Assembly (NCBI GenBank): GCA_900540205.1
Contig: UQER01000001.1
Coordinates: 1 to 64,000 of the forward strand
Direction: 5' to 3'
Origin: an uncultured Porphyromonadaceae bacterium
GTDB lineage: Bacteria > Bacteroidota > Bacteroidia > Bacteroidales > Muribaculaceae
DNA: 64,000 nucleotides
The notes under the pieces were generated by a model that saw only the letters and a list, made by a program, of their open reading frames with translations, searched no databases and had not been told where the DNA came from. Shown here one piece after another: positions 43,650 through 51,733 of the stretch (positions within the stretch are counted from its first letter, which is position 1; the number at the start of each line of letters is the position of its first letter). The position numbers and the translations under genes were made by a program.

Positions 43650-43681
43650 TTTGCTATTTTGAAAGAATGTTCTTAATTTTG
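43650..43681 (+). promoter_or_regulatory. Promoter of the HigBA pair
   Basis: TTTG (43650-43653), 20 bases, TAATTTTG (43674-43681); the toxin ATG is at 43711, 29 bases downstream. Confidence 0.85.
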
Positions 43682-43710
43682 CAACAAACCTTATTATAAC
43701 AACTACATCG

Positions 43711-44004
43711 ATGAGGATAATTGCAGAACGGACCATACGGGAATACTATGAAAAGCATCCTCAGGCAAAAACGGCCTTGGAGGATTGGGTTTCAGTGGTG
43801 AAAAAATCTCAATGGAGGTGTTTTGCAGATATTAAAAAGACTTTCAACACAGTAGATAGTGTTGGTAATCAGCATTATGTGTTTAATATCAAAGGAAATG
43901 ACTACCGGATGGTAGTTGTAATTAAGTTTGTGCCTCAGTTTGTTCTGATCAGGTTTATCGGAACTCATAAGGAGTATGATAGAATAGATTGTGCAACCAT
44001 ATAA
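43711..44004 (+). CDS. higB: HigB-type mRNA interferase toxin
   Basis: A 97-residue protein of the RelE/HigB superfamily. The pattern RTIREYYEKHPQAKTALEDWVSVVKKSQW, then DIKKTFNTVDSVGNQHYVFNIKGNDYRMVVVI and FIGTHKEYDRI is the HigB_toxin (PF09907) signature (motifs shown as KHPQAKTALEDW, FNIKGNDYRMVV and FIGTHKEYD). Such toxins cut mRNA on the ribosome. The antitoxin gene follows 13 bases later, toxin-first as in HigBA. Confidence 0.93.
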   Translation: MRIIAERTIREYYEKHPQAKTALEDWVSVVKKSQWRCFADIKKTFNTVDSVGNQHYVFNIKGNDYRMVVVIKFVPQFVLIRFIGTHKEYDRIDCATI

Positions 44005-44017
44005 ATTGCGACCTGAA

Positions 44018-44383
44018 ATGACTAAGATAGAGAATGAAATGCAGTACCGTGTCACGTTAAAACGTGTGGAGGAACTTATGCTTGGATTGCCGGAAGACAC
44101 TCCGGCTGATGATCCGCGCATGGTGGAGCTTACTCTGCTTGGGAATCTGGTGGCGGATTATGATGAAGAACATTATCCCATAGGGAAGCCTTCGCTTATT
44201 GAAGTGATAAAACTGCGGATGTATGAAAGGGGACTCACGCAGATTGCTTTATCAAAATTACTTGAAATTAATCCCTCGAGGATTTGTGAATATCTCTCAG
44301 GCAAGAAGCAGCCTACGCTTGAACAAGCAAGGGTGATTAGCCAACGGCTGAATATTGATCCCGCCATTGTACTTGGTGTATGA
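44018..44383 (+). CDS. higA: HigA-like HTH antitoxin
   Basis: A 121-residue protein with an N-terminal toxin-binding part (residues 1-65, rich in acidic residues) and a Cro/C1 helix-turn-helix (ERGLTQIALSKLLEINPSRICEYLSGKKQPTLEQA). The ATG at 44018 (MTKIENEM) is preferred; the frame opens with a GTG inside the toxin gene. It should neutralise HigB and repress the shared promoter. Confidence 0.9.
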   Translation: MTKIENEMQYRVTLKRVEELMLGLPEDTPADDPRMVELTLLGNLVADYDEEHYPIGKPSLIEVIKLRMYERGLTQIALSKLLEINPSRICEYLSGKKQPTLEQARVISQRLNIDPAIVLGV

Positions 44384-44395
44384 AGCTGTTAGTGC

Positions 44396-44417
44396 CCAGG
44401 ATGGTTTTACGTCCTGG
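44396..44417. terminator. Hairpin between higA and a glycosyltransferase gene
   Basis: CCAGGA pairs with TCCTGG around a TTTTAC-containing loop; it overlaps the last codons of the minus-strand glycosyltransferase. It may act as a weak bidirectional terminator. Confidence 0.35.
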
Positions 44418-45360
44418 ACGGTAGTTTGTGATATTTGATGAGGACTTGCCAAATGGCGGAGGGGAGTTTGCTGCGGTAGGCTTTGGAGTGCATCGATTTT
44501 TTGATGAAATGCCGGAGGATGCGGGCTGCCTGATTGCGGTTGGCACGTCCGCGCACTGCCTTGAAGAGAAAATCGTAGTCGGCGCGTGCCATGATTCTCT
44601 CGGGATTGGCCGGTTCAAGCCCCGGCACGCACATCGGCATCATCTCTTTCCATTTCCCCTCGCTCAGTCGGAGTGTCTGTTCAACCCAGCGGCTGTCCAT
44701 GTTGCCGTTCGAGAAGTGGGTTATGTCGGCTTTCAGATACACATAGTTCCGGTGTGTCAACGCCACCTGCATGCAGAAATCGATGTCGTAGCAATGGAAA
44801 GCGTCGAGGACAACCTCGTCGAACGGATGCGCCTGCCACACCTCTCGGCGCACGGCGAATCCAAGCCCGTCAACCACAAGCACCGGGGCGAACTCTCCAC
44901 CTGTCAGCTTGCCGTCTGCCCAAGGCTCCTGATGCCAGCAGATGCGTTGGCCGTCCATTATGTAGTAAATATGTCCCGACACCAGTTCCGAGCATTCGTT
45001 CCATCCCGCATATGCCCCCAGCCTGAAAGGTACGCCTATGAATCCTATTACACCGGTTTCCGGTTCTGCGAGTTTGCGTGCCATGGCTACGCCCCAGCCG
45101 GAATTTTCAAACAGCACATCCTCATGGATGAAGAGTACGTTGGGGGCGGATGCCACCGATGCGCCGTTATTGTAGGCTTTAGAGATGGGCCATTTTGCCG
45201 CAGCGTTGTCAACCCTGACAAATTCGGCGTCAACGCCGATTGTGGCCGCGATGTTGTCGCGGCAAAGATTGTATTTCTCTTTGTTCACACTGCATATCAC
45301 CACGGAGAATGCAGGTTTGGTCTGTGCGGGCTCGATGGTGATGTGTTGAATGCTGTTCAT
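44407..45360 (-). CDS. Glycosyltransferase, GT2-like (StrF-type)
   Basis: A 317-residue enzyme of the PF13712 glycosyltransferase type: FSVVICSVNKEKYNLCRDNI at the N-terminus, NVLFIHEDVLF with the HED metal/nucleotide-sugar motif, then ADGKLTGGEFAPVLVVDGLGFAVRREVW and HCYDIDFCMQV. It is probably cytoplasmic, membrane-associated by a basic C-terminus, and acts in cell-surface glycan synthesis. It follows a second glycosyltransferase on the same strand by 31 bases. Confidence 0.85.
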   Translation of the reverse strand: MNSIQHITIEPAQTKPAFSVVICSVNKEKYNLCRDNIAATIGVDAEFVRVDNAAAKWPISKAYNNGASVASAPNVLFIHEDVLFENSGWGVAMARKLAEPETGVIGFIGVPFRLGAYAGWNECSELVSGHIYYIMDGQRICWHQEPWADGKLTGGEFAPVLVVDGLGFAVRREVWQAHPFDEVVLDAFHCYDIDFCMQVALTHRNYVYLKADITHFSNGNMDSRWVEQTLRLSEGKWKEMMPMCVPGLEPANPERIMARADYDFLFKAVRGRANRNQAARILRHFIKKSMHSKAYRSKLPSAIWQVLIKYHKLPSRT

Positions 45361-45391
45361 TGCTGTTGTACGGTCGATGTGTTGAGTTATT

Positions 45392-46384
45392 TCATTTCCG
45401 GAACCTTACCGGTGCATGCATGTATATCCAGTAAAACATGAAATTCACGCGGTTAACCCTCAGTATACTGTCGATGTGGGGACAAAGCTCTTTAACTCTG
45501 CTGAGCAGTTCGGGACGCTTGCGCAGGTCGCGGTACGTTCTGTAACGGGCGCGGCGACGCTGATAAGTGGTGAGCAGGTGTGGCACGCTGAGCAGGAAAA
45601 GGTCTACGGCCATCTCCTCCGGGCGCCCTCTCTGCGCTGTCGCCGAAGCGTCGGTCACGCTGCGCCCATGCAGACGGAATGAGTTCAGCCGCCGGTCTAT
45701 GCGAGCCACTTTCCCCTGAAGCATCATCTGGAGCCAGAGCATCCAGTCGCCGCAGTAGCGCATCCCGGTAAACGTGCGGTCCTTTATGTCAGTGTAGCAA
45801 TCCTTGCGGAATAACACCATGCTGGCGTTGTAGCATCCGTTTACGATTGTCATGTATCTGCGGATAAAATCGCGTCCGTCAAAAAAACGGGTATTGCCGT
45901 CCGGCTCGAAATCTTCGAATGGCTTGTGATCTGAGGGATTCCCTTCGCTGTCCACCAGATGCGACATTGTCATGGCCATTGTAATGGTATTGTCGGTCTC
46001 AAATGCTTTCATGCAGCTGGCAAGAAACTCCGGATCGGCGAAATCGTCGGCCTCGGCAATCCAGATGTAGCGCCCGCGTGCCAGTCTCACTCCGCGTTCC
46101 CATTGCAGGAACGGCGAGCCGGAATTGGTGGCGTTCACTTCTATGCGGCTTATGCGGTTGTCGGTTTCCGCATATCGGCGCATCACCTCCACGGAGTTAT
46201 CGGTCGAAGCATCATCGAGCAGAATCACCTCAAAATCGGTGAAAGTCTGGTTGAGCACCGACTCGATGCGCTGCGGCAGATAGCGCGCGTAATTGAAATT
46301 CGGCACAACCACGCTGACAGCGGCGGGGCAGGGCGTATGTGTTTCCCTCCCTTCTGACAGTATGTTGCGTGATTCAATTCTCAT
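45392..46384 (-). CDS. Family 2 glycosyltransferase
   Basis: GT-A fold enzyme: VSVVVPNFNYARYLPQRIESVLNQTF, LLDDASTDNS and WIAEADDFADPEFL with the DxD-like ADD motif, and CGDWMLWLQMM with the catalytic Asp region. I chose ATG 46384 (MRIESRN), 31 bases downstream of TAACTTTG (46415-46422, minus strand), a probable promoter. With the next gene it forms a two-gene glycan unit. Confidence 0.9.
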   Translation of the reverse strand: MRIESRNILSEGRETHTPCPAAVSVVVPNFNYARYLPQRIESVLNQTFTDFEVILLDDASTDNSVEVMRRYAETDNRISRIEVNATNSGSPFLQWERGVRLARGRYIWIAEADDFADPEFLASCMKAFETDNTITMAMTMSHLVDSEGNPSDHKPFEDFEPDGNTRFFDGRDFIRRYMTIVNGCYNASMVLFRKDCYTDIKDRTFTGMRYCGDWMLWLQMMLQGKVARIDRRLNSFRLHGRSVTDASATAQRGRPEEMAVDLFLLSVPHLLTTYQRRRARYRTYRDLRKRPELLSRVKELCPHIDSILRVNRVNFMFYWIYMHAPVRFRK

Positions 46385-46474
46385 TTCCTGTGTGTCTGCG
46401 TTTGATTGACAGCACAAAGTTAGTAATTCTTTTTGAAATGATTTTTACCGATGGGGAGCATATGGATTCCCTAA

Positions 46475-47008
46475 TTACTTCGGAAAGTTGATAAGGTCGA
46501 AATACATGGCTCTTGTAGGGGACGTCCTGTCTTTTTCTGAGAGAAACATGAATCCACATTTCTCATAAAACGGTACAGCATTGGAATAAGCATCGACAGT
46601 AATGAAACGGCATGCACTTCGGCGCATTGTAGCAAATACGAATTTTACCTGTAGGAGAATCATGCGCCCGATATCCTGTCCTGCATAGTCTTTAGAGACG
46701 GCCAAGCGACCTATTTTGACTGCCGGATATTCTTTGCGCCGTTTGGAATTGATGACATGGCGATTCAGCCGGTTCCACAATTTCTTTTCCTCAGGGTCAA
46801 AAATAATCTTGTCGTTGAGCAAGCTGTAATAAGCCACGGTTTTTTCCGCCTCGTTATCTTCAAGCAGATAGGTGAGTGCCATCATTGATGTATAGTAGTT
46901 GATGGCATCGGAAAATAAAAAGTCATTCAAGTCTGCGTCTCCGCAGTCGAATGACTTTATCTGTGTATCGGCATCAATCTGCCGGAAGGTGAATTTACCA
47001 AAGTCCAT
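46475..47008 (-). CDS. GNAT acetyltransferase, probable toxin
   Basis: A 177-residue GNAT: the N-terminal FDCGDADLNDFLF, central KIGRLAVSKDYAGQDIGRMIL (acetyl-CoA loop, Q/RxxG-like QDIGRM) and VDAYSNAVPFYEKCGF are the pattern of tRNA-acetylating toxins of the TacT/AtaT type. It starts two bases after a 52-residue ORF that fits an antitoxin. Whether it acetylates aminoacyl-tRNA is inferred. Confidence 0.82.
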   Translation of the reverse strand: MDFGKFTFRQIDADTQIKSFDCGDADLNDFLFSDAINYYTSMMALTYLLEDNEAEKTVAYYSLLNDKIIFDPEEKKLWNRLNRHVINSKRRKEYPAVKIGRLAVSKDYAGQDIGRMILLQVKFVFATMRRSACRFITVDAYSNAVPFYEKCGFMFLSEKDRTSPTRAMYFDLINFPK

Positions 47009-47010
47009 AA

Positions 47011-47169
47011 TTACATCGGAAATGTGCTTATGGCCTTGAATGCCTCATACGCCTTTCTTGCCGCATCCTTTTCAGCATCGCTGACGGGTGCGGGATTTGC
47101 CGTTCTTTTGGCAAAAATCTCAGCGTCCTTGCCCCTCAGCACGGGGGTTTCTTTGATAGGTCGTGCCAT
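47011..47169 (-). CDS. 52-residue putative antitoxin of the GNAT pair
   Basis: This short frame starts ATG at 47169 (MARPIKETPVLRGKDAEIF), has a charged middle and ends KAYEAFKAISTFPM*. It is packed directly upstream of the GNAT gene (TAA-TT-ATG). The N-terminal ARPIKETPVL pattern is, to my knowledge, common in small Bacteroidales proteins in front of GNAT toxins. A -7-like TATCTTTG lies on the minus strand at 47200-47207, about 31 bases before the start. Confidence 0.78.
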   Translation of the reverse strand: MARPIKETPVLRGKDAEIFAKRTANPAPVSDAEKDAARKAYEAFKAISTFPM

Positions 47170-47283
47170 GATGATATTCCGTTGTTTTCTATTACTTTAC
47201 AAAGATACAACAATTTTCTGACTTATAGAGTTGAAATCCCGAAATTCTTGTAAGGTAGGATGGGATTCCGACCTTTTCGCTTT

Positions 47284-48603
47284 TCAGTCTTTGGTTGATT
47301 CGTAGGCGTTGAAGATGGAGCGGAAGCGGGCGTTGACGGCTTCGTAGGAGTTGTGGGCCATGGCTGTGGCGCGCGATGTGGCGCGCAGGGCGGCAAAGGT
47401 GTCGGCAGGCATGGCGATGCACTCGTTTATAGCTTTGGCCAGGGAGGCGGTGTCGCATAACGGGATGCGCCAGCCAGAGGTGCCGTTGTTTACAAGGTCG
47501 AGGGCAACTCCGGTGGCAAAGCTAATCACCGGTGTGCCGCATAGCAGCGACTGGTTGACCATCGAGGGGCCGGCATCGTCGGTTGACGGGCTGATAAAGG
47601 CTGTCGAGGCCTGATAGAGCCGGATGAGGGTCGGGGCATCCACCAGACCCATGTGTTTGACGGCGATGCCTTGCGGGCGCAGTGCGTTGCCGATGGTGTC
47701 TTCATGCCCGGCAGTGATTATCAGGATGCCGCTGCGCTGTTCGTCCGTCAGATTTTTCATGACGGAGAGGAATGCATCGATTACATACCGGCTACCTTTG
47801 CGCGGGTCGTCGGCCGAACGGCCAAAGAACACATGCTTGACTTCGGGGGCGATGCCGAGGCCGGCACGGATTGACTGAGGGTCTTCGGCCGGGCGGAAGC
47901 GGTCGGTGTTCATCACCAGTCCGACATTGAAAATCCTGTCGGGGCGGAACAGGCCGCTGCGTGCCGCACACTGTGTCATCCAGGAGTTGCCTAAGAACGA
48001 TGCGTCGCACAGCGCATAGTTTTGTTGCTTGGCAAGGAAATTGGTATGGGTGCAGTCGTCCGGATCGGAACTGTCAAGCCCGGGACACATGCCGCATTGG
48101 CTGGTGGCATAGCGTTCGCAATGGTTGAAATAGTAGCAGCCGCCGGTCACAGGTGCCATGTCCACAGCATAGATCAGCACCGGACATTTGAATTTGCGGC
48201 TCAGGTGCCGGAGGGTTTCGGATGTGAACATCCCTTGCCAGAACAGCGTCACGATATAATCGTATTTGCCGCGTATCTGCCGGGATATGCGTGAGGCCGA
48301 TTCCTGTGGGTCACGTTCGTCGGGATAAAGCACACGGATGCCGTTGATAAGGGGAGCTCCGCTCATCTCGGTGCGATACATCTTCCGGTAGCGCCGATGC
48401 GAAATGAACAGCGCCACGATGCGCTGCCACAGGGTACGGTGCATGTTCTTGATGCCCGGTGCATGCAAAGCGGACGGCCACCGCGAGAAATAGGTGACTT
48501 CATCACCGTTGCAGGCAAGGGCGTTCATGAGGTCGGTGCCCAGTCCTGCCGAATGTTCAGGAGGGAGCGACGAAAGGATGAGTATGCGCCGTTTTCGCGA
48601 CAT
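47284..48603 (-). CDS. Family 4 glycosyltransferase
   Basis: A 439-residue GT-B enzyme. N-terminal domain: ILILSSLPPEHSAGLGTDLMNAL; middle: Cys-rich CERYATSQCGMCPGLDSSDPDDC loop, seen in some Bacteroides capsule transferases; C-terminal domain: VFFGRSADDPRKGSRYVIDA and STDDAGPSMVNQSLLCGTPVISF with the E/D-x7-E-like nucleotide-sugar motif. It shares one base with the upstream aminotransferase, so the three genes wecD-like, wecE-like, GT4 form an operon. Confidence 0.88.
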   Translation of the reverse strand: MSRKRRILILSSLPPEHSAGLGTDLMNALACNGDEVTYFSRWPSALHAPGIKNMHRTLWQRIVALFISHRRYRKMYRTEMSGAPLINGIRVLYPDERDPQESASRISRQIRGKYDYIVTLFWQGMFTSETLRHLSRKFKCPVLIYAVDMAPVTGGCYYFNHCERYATSQCGMCPGLDSSDPDDCTHTNFLAKQQNYALCDASFLGNSWMTQCAARSGLFRPDRIFNVGLVMNTDRFRPAEDPQSIRAGLGIAPEVKHVFFGRSADDPRKGSRYVIDAFLSVMKNLTDEQRSGILIITAGHEDTIGNALRPQGIAVKHMGLVDAPTLIRLYQASTAFISPSTDDAGPSMVNQSLLCGTPVISFATGVALDLVNNGTSGWRIPLCDTASLAKAINECIAMPADTFAALRATSRATAMAHNSYEAVNARFRSIFNAYESTKD

Positions 48604-49808
48604 CAGTCTGTTGTGAGCGTGTTGAAAAAGTTGTGGCAGCTGTCAAGGATGCGTTTCACCTCCTCGTCCGTCAGTTCGTAGAAGAGGGGTAAGCGCACCA
48701 GGCAGTCGGCGAAACGGTCGCAGTTGGGCAGATGGAGCCCAACCACCTGCTCCTCATCTCCAACCCGTTCTATCTCCTGACAGTTGTCGGGACGAGAGTC
48801 GGGATGTGTGAGGTAAAATCCGCTGCGATGCAGGCTGAGATAGTGGAACACAGCCTGGATGCCGTTCTGCTTCATGTGGGCAATGAACGCCGAGCGCTCC
48901 TCGAGCGAGCGGCACACTATGTAGAACATGTGGGCGTTGTTGGTGGCGTATGCCGGAATGTCGGGCAGAGTGATCAGTCCCTTGTCGGCAATGGGCCTGA
49001 GCCCGGCATAATATTGTTCCCAGATGGCTTTGCGACGGGCCTGGATGGTGTCGATGTTCTCGATCTGCGCCCAAAGGAATGCCGAAATGAGCTCGGAGGG
49101 GAGGAACGACGAGCCGGTGTCGATCCAGCCGTATTTGTTGACTTCGCCGCGGAAGAATTCCGAACGGTTGGTGCCTTTCTCCCATATGATTTCCGAACGG
49201 CGGATGAACCGCTCGTCGTTGATTGTGAGCAGGCCGCCTTCGCCTGCAATGATGTTCTTGGTTTCGTGGAACGAGAAGCAGCCGAAATGCCCGATCGAGC
49301 CTAACGGACGCCCTTTGTAATAGGAGCCGATGGCTTGTGCGGCATCCTCTACCACCAGCAGGTTGTAGCGGCGGGCTATGTCCATTATCCGGTCCATATC
49401 GCAGGCCACTCCTGCATAGTGCACGGGTATGATTACGCGGGTGTGCGGTGTTATGAGTGCCTCTATCCTGTCCGGGTCTATGTCGGGATTATCCTTGCAG
49501 CTGTCGCAGAATACGATTTTGGCGCCCTGACGCACAAATGCCAGCACAGTCGATACGAACGTATAGCTCGGAGCGATTACCTCGTCGCCGGGCTTTATGT
49601 CGCACAGGATGGCAGCCATCTCCAGTGCGTCGGTGCACGATGTGGTCATCAGTGCCTTTTTGAAGCCATACTGCTTTTCAAAGAAATTCTGGCACTTCTT
49701 GGTGTACACGCCGTTGCCCGACAGCTTGCCGGAGTAGACGGCCTGATAGATATAATGGGCTTCTTTGCCGGTGAGAAACGGCTTGTTGAATGGAATCGTC
49801 ATAGCCAT
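48603..49808 (-). CDS. wecE: dTDP-4-amino-4,6-dideoxygalactose transaminase (WecE/RffA-like)
   Basis: A PLP-dependent DegT/DnrJ/EryC1 aminotransferase. It begins IPFNKPFLTGKEAHYIYQAV, has TTSCTDALEMAAIL at the phosphate site, VVEDAAQAIGSYYKG and the Schiff-base Lys in SFHETKNIIAGEGG, all typical of WecE. It makes dTDP-Fuc4N from the 4-keto sugar. The WecD-like acetyltransferase upstream overlaps by ten bases, so the pair should yield dTDP-Fuc4NAc for surface glycan. The region LHRSGFYLTHPDSRPDNCQE is slightly divergent. Confidence 0.9.
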   Translation of the reverse strand: MAMTIPFNKPFLTGKEAHYIYQAVYSGKLSGNGVYTKKCQNFFEKQYGFKKALMTTSCTDALEMAAILCDIKPGDEVIAPSYTFVSTVLAFVRQGAKIVFCDSCKDNPDIDPDRIEALITPHTRVIIPVHYAGVACDMDRIMDIARRYNLLVVEDAAQAIGSYYKGRPLGSIGHFGCFSFHETKNIIAGEGGLLTINDERFIRRSEIIWEKGTNRSEFFRGEVNKYGWIDTGSSFLPSELISAFLWAQIENIDTIQARRKAIWEQYYAGLRPIADKGLITLPDIPAYATNNAHMFYIVCRSLEERSAFIAHMKQNGIQAVFHYLSLHRSGFYLTHPDSRPDNCQEIERVGDEEQVVGLHLPNCDRFADCLVRLPLFYELTDEEVKRILDSCHNFFNTLTTD

Positions 49809-50491
49809 ATGTGGTAAACGTAGGTGTCGGTGAAGGTGTTGAAATTGCAGCTTGAATAGAATGCGCAGGCCTCCGGATTGTCGGCCTGGGTGGTTACTTC
49901 AAGTTGCAGCCCGTCGGCTGCAGCTATCGTTTCCGCTGCGTATATCAGCTTGCGGGCGAGCCCACGGCGCCGGTGTCCGGGATGGGTGGCAAGCAGGCCT
50001 ATCGATATTTCGCCGCCGCGTCGGCGCAGGGTGATCATCGCGGCGTTCGGCTCGTCGTGGTCCTGGATTGTAAATACATGGTCGGCAAATCCGTGGAGCA
50101 CGGAGTTGTCTATCCATGTGGTGTACAGCTCTTCCGTTTTTTTGACCGGAATGTTGGGGTCGACTGCGAAACGGGAGTGCCCTCCGGCCTCTATTGCCAG
50201 GGAATGCAGGGCTGATGGATTTCCTTGAAATGGCTTGACGTCTGTCGGCAGTCCGTTTGCTTGGGGCGATGGATTCAGGTAACTGCGTTTGCGGTCGGCA
50301 AGCAGCCATTTCCCGGTGTTGCCCTGCAGGAGAGGACGAGGTGAGAACAGATATACCAACCTGACATTCTCCACCTTGAGGTCTGATAGATGTCGGTCAA
50401 TATCCTCCGGGGTCTCAGAACCATTAAGAGTTATTGAGGCGGTCTTGACTCCGAAGAAATCGCTGTCCCATTGCAGTATGTCTGTTTTCAT
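49799..50491 (-). CDS. wecD: dTDP-fucosamine acetyltransferase-like GNAT (WecD/RffC-like)
   Basis: A 230-residue GNAT with the WecD start pattern ILQWDSDFFGVKTASI and the acetyl-CoA loop ATHPGHRRRGLARKLI, followed by VTTQADNPEACAFYSSCNF. With the neighbouring transaminase it is expected to acetylate dTDP-4-amino-4,6-dideoxygalactose. It is first in the operon; a -7-like TATATTTG (50529-50536, minus strand) is 38 bases upstream. Confidence 0.8.
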   Translation of the reverse strand: MKTDILQWDSDFFGVKTASITLNGSETPEDIDRHLSDLKVENVRLVYLFSPRPLLQGNTGKWLLADRKRSYLNPSPQANGLPTDVKPFQGNPSALHSLAIEAGGHSRFAVDPNIPVKKTEELYTTWIDNSVLHGFADHVFTIQDHDEPNAAMITLRRRGGEISIGLLATHPGHRRRGLARKLIYAAETIAAADGLQLEVTTQADNPEACAFYSSCNFNTFTDTYVYHIWL

Positions 50492-50528
50492 CGGTGTTCG
50501 GATTTACGGCTAAGCACATTTCAATACA

Positions 50529-50536
50529 CAAATATA
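50529..50536 (-). promoter_or_regulatory. Possible -7 element of the wecD-wecE-GT4 operon
   Basis: TATATTTG on the minus strand fits TAnnTTTG; no clean TTTG lies at the right distance. Confidence 0.45.
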
Positions 50537-50599
50537 GCGATATTTGCCGAAACCCGAAAACCTCCCGTCCATCCACCCGCAAATAAACCGGATTGTCGC

Positions 50600-51052
50600 T
50601 TATAGTCCAAAGCTGGCAAGCTTGGCGGCGTTTTCTACCGGGCTTTCCTTAATAGTACCGATTATTAGGGAAATATCGTATTCATCAATTTTTCCCAGAT
50701 GTTGCCAGTGATTGAAATTGTAAGGACTGGCTATTTTCAGACGTACACAATCTACAAAAGAATCATATCTCAGAAATGGATATTTGGCTTTTCTGATAGG
50801 CATGTGGTACATCTTGAGATGTGGGGGAAGATGGCTGTTTATGCGGGAGTTTATTATAACACCTCCGTATACCATACCATTGGAATCAAATCCGAGAACG
50901 ATGAAATATTTATCGCGGGAGCTATCGCCGGCTTTAGGCGTTATTCCGTTAGCCTCAGTCATGGTTATTTCATACACATCGCCTATGCTGATAGTGTTGA
51001 GAGCCAGTCGGGAGACTTCGTCCTGATTAAGTGCTTCGGAAATCTTCATCAT
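50600..51052 (-). CDS. PemK/MazF-like protein, probable toxin of a Panacea pair
   Basis: A 150-residue protein. After a 20-residue leader it has ISIGDVYEITMTEANG, a Lys-containing loop, then KYFIVLGFDSNGMVYGGVIINS: the G-D-V-Y start and the V-L-G strand followed by a V-I-I-N-S turn resemble the PemK/MazF mRNA-interferase barrel. The middle (PIRKAKYPFLRYDSFVDCVRLK) would hold the interface. Its ATG overlaps the stop of the Panacea gene (ATGA), so the two are coupled. The toxin assignment is inference from fold pattern and partner. Confidence 0.65.
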   Translation of the reverse strand: MMKISEALNQDEVSRLALNTISIGDVYEITMTEANGITPKAGDSSRDKYFIVLGFDSNGMVYGGVIINSRINSHLPPHLKMYHMPIRKAKYPFLRYDSFVDCVRLKIASPYNFNHWQHLGKIDEYDISLIIGTIKESPVENAAKLASFGL

Positions 51053-51600
51053 TTCAAAGCCGAGTCAATGCGCAGTTGGTCTTCAATGTATGCAAGCATG
51101 GAGTCATCGGCATGAAGAACTTTTGCCATTGAGATGGGAGATATACGGTTTGTTCCGTTGACCATGCGGTTGGCTTCCTCCCACGCGTTGTCGTGAGATT
51201 TGCTCATGAGTTGCCCAAACGACAATGTTTCGTTCTCCTCAATAGCAGCATTCAAAGCCTCAAGTTCGGAGAGGGACAGGAAATTTCTGTTTGCGTTGCG
51301 TTTAGGTAAAAGTACATTGGGCGCATCCTCTCCTGCAAATTGTACGGCTTCGGATAAATCTCTTGCGAGAGGCATTTGTGGATGGTTTAATTCTTTGACC
51401 GCATCATACAATCTGGTTGGAACAGGACCGTATTTTAATGCACAGAAGTCATCTGGTACAAGTCCGCAACCCCATTTTGCGAGATGTTTCATCTCTGCGA
51501 AATAGAGTATTTTGAAGGTATGGTAGAAATCAACTCCACCAGTCTTTTCAAGAATGTACAGAACTAATTCTGTCAGTTTTTTGCTGTCAAAATTGGTCAT
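51049..51600 (-). CDS. Panacea-domain (DUF4065) antitoxin-like protein
   Basis: A 183-residue protein of the SocA/Panacea type: LTELVLYILEKTGGVDFYHTFKILYFAEMKHLAKWG and CALKYGPVPTRLYDAVKEL are the domain hallmarks (motifs KLLYFA-like KILYFAEM and KYGPVP). Panacea proteins serve as broad antitoxin domains for unrelated toxins. It is first in a two-gene unit, preceded by a good promoter at 51663-51693. Confidence 0.85.
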   Translation of the reverse strand: MTNFDSKKLTELVLYILEKTGGVDFYHTFKILYFAEMKHLAKWGCGLVPDDFCALKYGPVPTRLYDAVKELNHPQMPLARDLSEAVQFAGEDAPNVLLPKRNANRNFLSLSELEALNAAIEENETLSFGQLMSKSHDNAWEEANRMVNGTNRISPISMAKVLHADDSMLAYIEDQLRIDSALK

Positions 51601-51662
51601 AGGCTGCTTTGCTGGTGTGTTTATATAACGAATTTAGCTGAATGTCAGTTTGATTCAGTGCG

Positions 51663-51693
51663 CAAAAATACGAATTTATTTCAAAGGTACAAA
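51663..51693 (-). promoter_or_regulatory. Promoter of the Panacea pair
   Basis: On the minus strand TTTG (51690-51693), 19 bases, TATTTTTG (51663-51670), 62 bases before the Panacea start. The -33 part lies close to the surE stop. Confidence 0.75.
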
Positions 51694-51733
51694 ATATATG
51701 ACACGGTGTTGGACGTAATCTCCGGAATAATTG

